DNA from: Chloroflexota bacterium
GTDB taxonomy: Bacteria > Chloroflexota > Dehalococcoidia > Bin125
Assembly (NCBI GenBank): GCA_009838915.1
Contig: VXQT01000036.1
Coordinates: forward strand, 177,998-241,997
Direction of reading: 5' to 3'
Length of the DNA stretch: 64,000 nucleotides
Part shown: piece after piece, positions 45,001-51,463 of the stretch
Numbering within the stretch: the first letter of the stretch is position 1
Layout: the number at the start of each line of letters is the position of its first letter
Made by a program: the position numbers and the translations under genes
Notes under the pieces: model-generated
Seen by the model: only the letters and a program-made list of their open reading frames with translations
What the model was told of the DNA's origin: nothing
Database searches by the model: none

Positions 45001-46334
45001 GCGGACACCTGGAAATCTCGGGTCCGATCACGCCGGAACAACTGTCTGCACGCTGTGGACTTGCGGCTTCGGACTGCGGCTACGGCCTTGCGCAGCTCGA
45101 GGCCTACGGCGAGGTCATGCGCGGGCACTTCACGCCCACCCTGGCTGAGGCAGATGAGGAAGAGTACTGCGACCGACGGCTGCTGGCGCGGATTCACCGC
45201 TACACGATTGCCCGGCTGCGGGCGGAGATCGAGCCGGTCACGGTGCAGCACTACCTGCGCTTCCTGTTGCGCTGGCAGCACTTGACGCCGGACAACCGGC
45301 TGTCCGGCAAGGCCGGCGTTCGGGCGGTAGTCGAACAGCTCCAGGGTTTCGAAGCGCCGGCGGCGTCGTGGGAGCGCGACCTGATCGCAGCACGCGTCTC
45401 GGACTACCGCGAAGCCTGGCTGGACGAACTCTGCCTGGCGGGCGACATCGCCTGGGCGCGGCTGACGACGCGCTCCGCGCGGCGCGCGCCGACCAAGACC
45501 ACGCCCGTGGCATTGACATTGCGGCGCGACTTCCGTTCGTTGCTCGCCGCCGTGCGACGCCCGGCTCCGATCGCGGCCGCCCGCGGGCGCTCCGCGCCCG
45601 AGCCCCAGCCCGATGCCGCCGAGCAGCTGCACGCCGACGGCGGCGCGGCCAGCCAGATTCTGCGAATGCTGAACGAGCGCGGCGCGCTGTTCTTCGACGA
45701 ACTGGTCGACGGCACGCGTCGAATCGCAACCGACGTCGAGAGCGGGCTGCGCGAGCTGGTCGCCTCGGGGCTCGCCCACGCCGACGGTTTCCAGGGCCTG
45801 CGCCAGTTGATCCGCCCCAATCGCAGGTCGCGGCGGCCGCGCTACGGCGGCGGCGGCGTCTTCATCGGCGAGGGTCCGGCGGGCCGCTGGGCGGCGCTGC
45901 CCCCGTCGATGCCGGCCACGACAGATCCGGAGGAGGCGGATGAGCTGGCCGAACGCATCGCGCGCATTCTGCTGCATCGCTACGGCGTCGTGTCGCGAGA
46001 ACTGGCCACCCGCGAGAGCCTGACCATTCAGTGGCGCGACATCCTCCGCGCCCTGCGCCGACTCGAAGCGCGCGGAGAGATCCGCGGCGGCCGCTTCATC
46101 CAGGGCCTGATCGGCGAGCAGTTCGCCCTCCCCGAGGCCATCGACCGCCTCAGAGCCGTCCGCCGCAGCGCCGAGACGGGTGAACGGGTCACGATCGCCA
46201 CCAGCGACCCCTGCAACCTCGTGGGCATCCTGCTCCCCGGCCAAAAGGTCCCGTCAAGGCTCGGCGCCAAGCTGACCCTCATCGACGGCGTGCCGGAGGA
46301 AGAGGCGCTACTCGGAGCCGTCGCAGCCGACTGA
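42003..46334 (+). CDS. lhr: Lhr-family ATP-dependent DNA helicase
   Basis: 1443 residues, full-length Lhr class (E. coli 1538). The N-terminal SF2 core has Walker A PTGSGKT (51-57), DEIH, SATQKP and motif VI QRVGRSGH. Then come the Lhr winged-helix and beta-barrel parts (LGSTSWRIRRVENKGIVRV) and the large C-terminal Lhr-CTD with repeated winged helices (LMTRAAPYAELERS region and beyond). Such enzymes translocate 3'-5' on single-stranded DNA and unwind RNA:DNA; they are linked to DNA repair. It is convergent with recQ at a 25-base gap. The gene has no frameshift. Confidence 0.92.
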   Translation: MSQTAVQPSVLDHFHPLVRDWFVGRFGAPTFAQEDGWPAIRTGEDCLIAAPTGSGKTLTAFLAGIDELIREGDTGELPDEVRILYISPLKALSNDIRRNLEEPLTEIRQLANERGVELPRIRMGLRTGDTTQAERQAIVKRPPQILITTPESLYLMLTAKRSREILRTVRTVILDEIHAVVRDKRGSHLSLTLARLDHVAEQRPTRIGLSATQKPMEEIAAFLTGLDLAGKPLPCRILDLGHRRELKLWIETTDAPLQALATHDHWGAVYDRLAELILQHRTTLIFVNRRSLAERVAHELGIRVGKEHVSGHHGSLSKERRHVMEQRLKSGDLKAVVATASLELGIDIGSVDLVCQVGSPRRIATFLQRVGRSGHALGLVPHGALFPTALDELVECAAMVRAVERGDLDRICQPKAPIEILAQQIVAESAAEEEWREDELYRLMTRAAPYAELERSAFDETVEMLATGIGEAGGRSQPLVHRDRINGVVRPRRAARMTAILNGGTIPETGDYRVIKEPEGAFIGTVNEDFAIETAAGDIFLLGSTSWRIRRVENKGIVRVEDAHGAPPTIPFWLGEAPGRSMELSAAVGELRRDVGRMADDAEGAVRTLQRECHMQAIAAEQIVEYLSETQDSLQVMPSDTDVVFERFFDEAGGQQLVVHAPFGSGVNRAWGLALRKRFCVRFDFELQAAANEEGILLSLGPTQSFPLEEAFEYLKADNAEQSLRQAVLYAPFWNTRWRWAATRALAVPRRRAGKEVPPYLQRMIADDLLAAVFPAQVGCQENLAGLLEVPDHPLIAQTMDDCLHEAVDTDALIGVLERIERGEVRLHARDTVTPSAMAQSIININPFGFLDDAPLEERRARAVMTRRTLPNEERDLGKLDIDAIERVQDEAFPPIRDADELHELLHSVVAWRESARALWREGALPALDPAMLAELRESGRAARATRPDDADGAVWFAAEHLESIRQLFPDHAVEPGFSVPESALALPDDREDARLKLVRGHLEISGPITPEQLSARCGLAASDCGYGLAQLEAYGEVMRGHFTPTLAEADEEEYCDRRLLARIHRYTIARLRAEIEPVTVQHYLRFLLRWQHLTPDNRLSGKAGVRAVVEQLQGFEAPAASWERDLIAARVSDYREAWLDELCLAGDIAWARLTTRSARRAPTKTTPVALTLRRDFRSLLAAVRRPAPIAAARGRSAPEPQPDAAEQLHADGGAASQILRMLNERGALFFDELVDGTRRIATDVESGLRELVASGLAHADGFQGLRQLIRPNRRSRRPRYGGGGVFIGEGPAGRWAALPPSMPATTDPEEADELAERIARILLHRYGVVSRELATRESLTIQWRDILRALRRLEARGEIRGGRFIQGLIGEQFALPEAIDRLRAVRRSAETGERVTIATSDPCNLVGILLPGQKVPSRLGAKLTLIDGVPEEEALLGAVAAD

Positions 46335-46359
46335 TTGCGACGAGCATGTGGTGCGGACG

Positions 46360-48522
46360 CTAGCTTCCCGTCGTCTCGGGCGGTCTGAGGTAGGCGATGG
46401 TGAGTTGAAGTTCGGGGCGCGAGATTCTGTGGTCCAGGCGGTCGTGGATGTCGGCGGTACTGGCGTCGGGGTCGCGTCCCAGTTCGCGCCGCACCGCCTG
46501 GATCTGTTCCGTTGAAGGGAGCGCGGACTTGAGGTCGATATCGAGTCCGTTGCGCAGGGCGGTGGTGAGGTGCGATGCGACCGTGCCCGGGGAGAGCATC
46601 CGCCGCTCGGCGATGGCGAGGATGGTATGGCCGTCCTGGTAGAGGTCGGCGCTGATCTGCCAACTAGGGGTGTCGCTGTCGTCCTTCAACGCTGCCAGCG
46701 GAGCCGGTGCGGGAGTGGCCGCGCGGCCACCGAGCAGCTCCAGCAGCCGGTCGGCGTGACGCTCCGTAGCGGCAGCTCCGACACCGTCGACGGCGGCCAG
46801 CGCTTCCCTGGTCGCGGGCGGCGACTGGGCGAGTTCACGCATGGCCGCGAAGCTGATCAGATCCGACGGATCGCACTGCTCGTCGGCGCCGGTCGCCGTG
46901 CGCCACTCGGCGAGCGCATTGAAGCGTTGTTGCCAGTCCTCCGGCGGTGCGTCGAGCGTCATCTGGATCGCTCCTGTCGATTCCTCGGGTGCAGCGGCGG
47001 CGGCCTCAGGGGCGTGTTGCGCGACCACTTCGAGTAGTTGCTGGCCGAATCGGGCCGCCTTGCGGTGACGGATGCCCTTGATCTCTATCAGTTCCGCAAT
47101 CGTGCGGGGTTTTCGTCGCGCGATGTCGGACAGCTCCCGATTGCTGGCGACGATGTAGGCCGACGTTGCCTCCGCGCTCGCCAGTCGCGAACGCTCCTGT
47201 CGCAGCGCCTCGTACAACCGATCTTCTTCGGGGCTGAGCGGTTGCTGTGCGTCCTGTCCCGGCGGCCCCGGCGGGTCGGCGGGATCGACGAGTCTTGGCG
47301 ATGCGGCGTCGGCCGACGCAGGCTCCTCGCCCAGGCAGTTGTCGCAGTGGCCACACTCCGTCGAGCCGGGCTGCTCGCCGAAGTACTTGAGAATGGTCGA
47401 CCAGCGGCAGGCCTGCTGCTCGCAGAAGCTCATCATCGTGCGCAGGCGGTTGACTCGCTGCCGGCGCTCCTCCTCATCCTGGATTTGACGGATGAAGAAC
47501 TGCTGCGTGTGCCAGATGCCCTTGGTGTAGAACAGCAGGCATTCCGAGGGCTCGCCGTCGCGTCCGGCCCGACCGGTCTCCTGGTAGTAGGACTCAATCG
47601 AGGGCGGCATGTCGAGATGCGCGACCAGACGGATGTCGGGCTTGTCGATGCCCATGCCGAACGCAATCGTCGCGCAAATCACCGGCGTCTCGCCGCTCAG
47701 GAAGCGGTCCTGGACGGCGTGCCGATCGTTGCCGTTCATGCCGGCGTGGTAGAACTCGGCGCGGATTCCGGCTCGGCGAAGTTGCTCGGCCGTCTTCTCG
47801 GTGTTGTTGCGCGACTGGCTGTAAACGATCGCCGAGCCTTCGCCGAGCTGCCGCAGCCGCGCCGCCAGGCGTTCAGTCGCCTTGCGCTTCGGGACGATGC
47901 GCAGCGTGAGGTTGTCGCGCATGAACGAGGTCAGAAACGTCTGCATGCGCGGACGGTCGAGCTGATCGACGATATCGCGCTGGACCTGCGGCGTCGCCGT
48001 CGCGGTACAGGCAACGGTCGGGACGTCGACGAAGCGCTCGGTCAAACGGCGCAGCACGCGGTAGTCCGGCCGGAACTCGTGGCCCCACTCCGAAATGCAG
48101 TGCGCCTCGTCGATTGCGATCAGGCTCGGATTACGCTGCTCCAGCAACGCCCGGAAGCGGTCGGTGTTGACCCGCTCGGGCGCGACGTAAAGCAGCCGCA
48201 CCGATCCGTCCGCGACCTGCCGCTCGACCTGCGCCGACTCCATCGGCGAGAGCGTGCTGTTCAGGTACTGCGCGTTCGCCCCGGCGCGCTGCAGCGCGGT
48301 GACCTGGTCGTGCATCAGCGCGATCAACGGCGAAACAACGACAGTGAGGCCGTCGGAGAGCATCGCCGGCAACTGGTAGCAGAGCGACTTCCCGCCGCCG
48401 GTCGGCATCAGCACCAGCGCATCGCCGCCCGCCCGCACATGTTTAATCGTCTCCCGCTGTTGTGGACGGAAGGAGTCGTAGCCGTAGAAGTTGCGAAGGG
48501 CGTCGAGGACAGAATCGGACAT
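46360..48522 (-). CDS. recQ: ATP-dependent DNA helicase RecQ
   Basis: 720 residues. Helicase core: Walker A MPTGGGKS (39-46), DEAHCISEWGHEFRPDYR (motif II plus the RecQ aromatic-rich loop), QETGRAGRDG. A zinc-binding domain has Cys in CEQQAC...TECGHCDNC. An HRDC domain follows near 425-500 (NRELSDIARRKPRTIAELIEIKG), then a second helical HRDC-like region and a C-terminal helix-turn-helix tail (HTH_40-like) to 720. 3'-5' unwinding in recombination and fork repair. It starts 6 bases after the stop of the HSDR_N gene and probably shares its transcript. Confidence 0.93.
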   Translation of the reverse strand: MSDSVLDALRNFYGYDSFRPQQRETIKHVRAGGDALVLMPTGGGKSLCYQLPAMLSDGLTVVVSPLIALMHDQVTALQRAGANAQYLNSTLSPMESAQVERQVADGSVRLLYVAPERVNTDRFRALLEQRNPSLIAIDEAHCISEWGHEFRPDYRVLRRLTERFVDVPTVACTATATPQVQRDIVDQLDRPRMQTFLTSFMRDNLTLRIVPKRKATERLAARLRQLGEGSAIVYSQSRNNTEKTAEQLRRAGIRAEFYHAGMNGNDRHAVQDRFLSGETPVICATIAFGMGIDKPDIRLVAHLDMPPSIESYYQETGRAGRDGEPSECLLFYTKGIWHTQQFFIRQIQDEEERRQRVNRLRTMMSFCEQQACRWSTILKYFGEQPGSTECGHCDNCLGEEPASADAASPRLVDPADPPGPPGQDAQQPLSPEEDRLYEALRQERSRLASAEATSAYIVASNRELSDIARRKPRTIAELIEIKGIRHRKAARFGQQLLEVVAQHAPEAAAAAPEESTGAIQMTLDAPPEDWQQRFNALAEWRTATGADEQCDPSDLISFAAMRELAQSPPATREALAAVDGVGAAATERHADRLLELLGGRAATPAPAPLAALKDDSDTPSWQISADLYQDGHTILAIAERRMLSPGTVASHLTTALRNGLDIDLKSALPSTEQIQAVRRELGRDPDASTADIHDRLDHRISRPELQLTIAYLRPPETTGS

Positions 48523-48528
48523 GTGCCT

Positions 48529-49614
48529 CTAGTCTTCGGTAACGATTTGGAGGTCATTGGAGTTGTACCCGAAGGTTTCAAGTAGGCGCTCACAAGTCTG
48601 TTTCATGTCAAAGTAGCTAAGATTTGTTTCGACAAAGTAGGATGAGCTACTGATTTGTTGAGGCCTGATGAAGCCCTCGTGTCCATGCTGAAATCTGCTC
48701 AGCCCAAGAACACGCTCAAAGTCATCGTGATGGCGATCAAAGACAAGATCAGCAACAGTCGTGAGGACCTGATACTGGAAACTCACTCGATGTGTATGAC
48801 CCCACAAGTGAAACATGCGAACCTTTGTGGTCGGACGCTTTTGTCTGCCTTTCGTAGTGATTGGCGTTTGAACTGCTCTTGATGGCACCCTACTCGGCTC
48901 TGGGCTCGCTTGCCGAGGTGCGACTCCTTGCGAAACGGCTGGACGACCAAGAATGCTCCGCAGTTCCTGCTTGACTTGTTCATTGCTGGGGCGAGCGCCA
49001 ACTGCATCTTCGACTTCTTCCTGAACAAGCTCGATCAGCATTTCGTTGGGTCCAGCAACAAGGCGCTGCCACGCGCGCGGGATTTCGATGCGCAGCTGAT
49101 TCTCCAACTGGAGTGCATCAAGCAGCACCTTGGCCCGTTTTTCTCCTTCGCCGCTCGTCAACGCCTCATACCGCAGGCAGGACTCGAGCTTGTCAGCAGT
49201 TGCCGAAGCATCGTCATTTGGCAGATCAAGTGAGGCGAAGCGCCGTTCCTCAGGAGTGCCTTTCTCTCTTGGCAGGTACAACCACCAGACGATGCCGTTC
49301 GTCAAGACGCAAATGTCTACGCCTTCGTGGAACGCGTAGTTGAGCACTTGCGCAACGTGACCAGCAAGATCTTCGCGCGGCGCCTTGGCTTCGATTAAGG
49401 CCACGGGTTTGGTGCCCGAGCCGATCAAGGCATAGTCCAGCCGCAATCTGCCTTGATCAACCGCATACTCGGACCGAATCCGCTGCAAGCCTCTCCAACC
49501 AAGCTCGGACAGGATCGGCGAGATCAATGCTGCCTTCGTATCGGCTTCATTGATGCTGCTACCCGCAGCGGCAATCTCTCGCTTGACTTCCTCAATCACA
49601 TCGCGCAGCGCCAT
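48529..49614 (-). CDS. type I restriction HSDR_N-type nuclease-domain protein
   Basis: 361 residues. Residues ~1-120 match the N-terminal endonuclease domain of type I restriction HsdR subunits: Asp60 in LRLDYALI, Glu75-Ala-Lys77 in LIEAKAPRE (the PD-(D/E)XK core) and Gln89...Tyr93, the Q-x3-Y motif. No helicase domain, methylase or specificity subunit is adjacent. After a helical middle and a Pro/Arg-rich linker (~240-265), a C-terminal ~95-residue module (VETNLSYFDMKQTCERLLETFGY) recurs in other stand-alone members. GGGAGG lies 7 bases before the ATG. Codon use is visibly more AT-rich than its neighbours, suggesting transfer. It is read into recQ. Confidence 0.8.
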   Translation of the reverse strand: MALRDVIEEVKREIAAAGSSINEADTKAALISPILSELGWRGLQRIRSEYAVDQGRLRLDYALIGSGTKPVALIEAKAPREDLAGHVAQVLNYAFHEGVDICVLTNGIVWWLYLPREKGTPEERRFASLDLPNDDASATADKLESCLRYEALTSGEGEKRAKVLLDALQLENQLRIEIPRAWQRLVAGPNEMLIELVQEEVEDAVGARPSNEQVKQELRSILGRPAVSQGVAPRQASPEPSRVPSRAVQTPITTKGRQKRPTTKVRMFHLWGHTHRVSFQYQVLTTVADLVFDRHHDDFERVLGLSRFQHGHEGFIRPQQISSSSYFVETNLSYFDMKQTCERLLETFGYNSNDLQIVTED

Positions 49615-49689
49615 CTTGATCCTCCCGCGCCATGCTAGCCCAGCACTTGAGGCTCCCCTTGGTTCGAGGCACCACCGCGTCGAGGGGAC

Positions 49690-49717
49690 GAGATTCCCGC
49701 CTTCGCGGGAATGACGA
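49690..49717 (+). repeat. palindromic extragenic repeat of the ATTCCCGC-CTTC-GCGGGAAT type
   Basis: ATTCCC-GC-CTTC-GCGGGAAT with flanking GA and GACGA makes an 8-bp stem. This sequence resembles a class of short dispersed repeats found in many bacterial genomes. The remaining gap (49615-49760) shows no gene. It sits between same-strand genes, upstream of the HSDR_N gene and downstream of the selenoprotein gene. Confidence 0.6.
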
Positions 49718-49760
49718 GTTGAGGGGTGCAGGGAATGACAATGATGTGGCGCGATGTGTT

Positions 49761-51089
49761 CTACGATCGCTCGCCTGCCAGGTAGGCGGCGGCTCGGCGG
49801 AAGGCGTCGGGGGCGGCGTCGGTGCGGGGTTGTTGGCCCCAGGTGGGCCCGTCGATCCAGAAGCCCTCCGGAATCATGAAGCCGCGCATCATCAGGAGCG
49901 GCGGATCGCCGACTTCGGCGATGCGATGCCCGATCTGCATCAGGGCGCGACCCAGCGCGGTCTCGCCAAAGATCCAGGTGTGCATATCGTGCTGCGACGG
50001 CGGAGTCGTGCCCGGTCGCGAGGTCACCGCCTCCTGGTAGAAGGCGCGCAGGTCCTCGACGACGTAGCGCAGCAGCATCGGCATCGGGTGGATCCAGTTG
50101 GGACCCTGCGCAGCCTCGGGGACAACCGAAAATCCGGCGCCCTCGGCGCAGGCGGCGACGAACGAGACCACGGAGTCGATCTGCTCCGGCGTGGCGCCGC
50201 TCATGCCGACCGTGCTGCGCCCGCGCGCACGGCGCGTCTCCTCATACCAGGGCATGAGCAGATCGACCTCGCGGCGCAGCGCCGATTCCAGGTCGCTCAC
50301 GTCCGGTTGGGGCATGGAGACTGAGCAGGCCCAGACGCCGTCGCCGTTGCCGTCGGGCGCTTCGTGCGGATAGTCCTCGATGACCGGCTCCGCCGCCGTT
50401 TCAAGCAGCCGCAACGCGCTGCGCAGGACATCCTTCTGGAACTCGGGGTCATCGGCGACGCCCAGCGGCCGCCCCAGCGGGAACGGCACCCACAGGGCTC
50501 GGGGCGGCTTGACGATCTCGCTGTGCTCGCGGATCAGGCTAATGCCGGTCGTGGCGATGCCCTCCGCCTCGAGGAAGTGCGCGAGGGTACCGACGGTACC
50601 CGTGCAGGCCGGTCAAACCGGAGTCAGCATCGCGCAATGCACGTCCGACTCGCGCATGCGCTGGGCCAGGTCGGCGGCGGCGTCCTTGAGGAAGAATGGA
50701 TTGGGGTTGGAGCCGAGCACCGAGTAATGCCACTCCGACACGCCGCCGATCTCGCCCGCGTCGGCAAGCTCACGCAGCCGGTCGAGCGGCAGGACCACGT
50801 TGATATCGCGCTGGTAATGGGTACGGTCGAAGTTCACGCTGACCTGGGTCTGGATCAGGTCAGCCCGGTCCACGTCGTTGGGAATGATCCGATAGCCCAT
50901 GTCGCCGAAGCGGAACGGACGGTCGTGGCGACGGTGCAGCCCGGCCGACGTGATCAGGGCGATCTTTGCCTCTCCTAGGGGCGGCGGCGCGGTGAACGGC
51001 GTGTCGCCCAGCGGCATCCGCGAAAACCGCTGTCCCATCCCCCGCATGTGCTGCGCTTCTTCCGGATGCAGATCGTCCAGACGAACCAT
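49761..51089 (-). CDS. GrdB/PrdB-family selenoprotein with in-frame UGA (selenocysteine)
   Basis: 442 residues if the UGA at codon 159 is read as selenocysteine. Without that, the sequence would be two open frames, one ending and one resuming at the same UGA in the same reading frame; no stop occurs between. Residues 1-~245 follow the selenoprotein-B/D-proline reductase (GrdB/PrdB) order: ALITSAGLHRR, FGDMGYRIIP, RDINVVLPLDRLRELADAG, then TPV-U159-P-A-C162-TGTVG (the UxxC redox motif), and PPRALWVPFPLGRPLG. The remaining ~200 residues are a C-terminal extension with HDMHTWIFGETALGRALMQIG. The family reductively cleaves C-N bonds of amines; substrate here is unknown. ATG at 51089 with CGGAGC upstream. 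Third gene of a TPR-clpS-selenoprotein string. No other reductase subunit is nearby. Confidence 0.85.
50585..50601 (-). promoter_or_regulatory. bacterial SECIS hairpin for selenocysteine insertion
   Basis: In the mRNA, 11 bases after the UGA, GGGUACC-GUC-GGUACCC forms a perfect 7-bp stem. The apical loop begins with G and starts 18 bases after the UGA, inside the 16-37 range reported for bacterial SECIS elements bound by SelB. It also serves as coding sequence. Confidence 0.75.
50613..50615 (-). other. in-frame UGA selenocysteine codon
   Basis: TGA codon 159 of the GrdB/PrdB-like gene, in the context V-U-P-A-C. Reading it as stop would remove the redox Cys162 and the PPRALWVPFPLG block. Confidence 0.83.
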
Positions 51090-51118
51090 GCCGTGCTCCG
51101 TTCGCTCTCCCGCCGAGG

Positions 51119-51463
51119 TTAGGGCGCTTCCTCGATTGTCGCCGAGAGCGAACCCCGGCAATGTGGGATTCTCGGATCCGGCCCCCAGCCGTGAATCTGA
51201 TCCTGGTGCTTCTTGACCGTCTCGTAGTCGGCCGTCTCGACGATGCCGCGTCCGTGGCCGTCGATCATCGATGCGATGGCGAACGCCTTCTCGCGCGAAT
51301 AGCCGAAGACGCCGCCCAGCATCTCGATCACGTACTCGTAGGTGTGATCGTCCGAGTCGTGCAGGAAGAGGTGATAGCGCTTGTCCAGTTCGCTGCCGCG
51401 CTCGGCGTCGACATCGTCCTCAACGACGACATCGGGTCGCGGCAGGGACGGTTGCGAGGTCAT
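51119..51463 (-). CDS. clpS: ClpS-family ATP-dependent protease adaptor
   Basis: 114 residues. The ClpS core is at ~30-114: YHLFLHDSDDHTYEYVIEML, then FGYSREKAFAIASMIDGHGRGIV and the end block PHCRGSLSATIEEA. ClpS delivers N-degron substrates to ClpA/ClpC; the first ~25 residues are the flexible tail. The usual LNDD...T-E motif reads LHDSDDHTYEY, so the substrate-pocket residues are altered. The start ATG overlaps the TPR gene stop (ATGA); an upstream reading is rejected. No clpA or clpC is nearby. Confidence 0.82.
   Translation of the reverse strand: MTSQPSLPRPDVVVEDDVDAERGSELDKRYHLFLHDSDDHTYEYVIEMLGGVFGYSREKAFAIASMIDGHGRGIVETADYETVKKHQDQIHGWGPDPRIPHCRGSLSATIEEAP

Noticed and set aside
43995..46244. 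A 749-codon open frame opposite lhr
   Set aside because: Compositionally biased (Arg/Gly/Ala/Gln), no motifs, fully overlapped by a well-supported helicase.
47038..48585. A 515-codon open frame opposite recQ
   Set aside because: Arg/Leu/Val-rich with no family signature, and it covers a well-conserved RecQ.
49761..50489. Separate gene starting at a GTG at 50489
   Set aside because: The frame is continuous with the upstream half through one UGA, and the 41 codons between the UGA and this GTG encode conserved family residues. A stand-alone start would discard them.
49761..51089. Pseudogene by nonsense mutation
   Set aside because: The UGA is at the redox position, a SECIS-like hairpin follows, both halves are free of other damage and codon use is normal. 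Decay would not be expected to preserve all of these.
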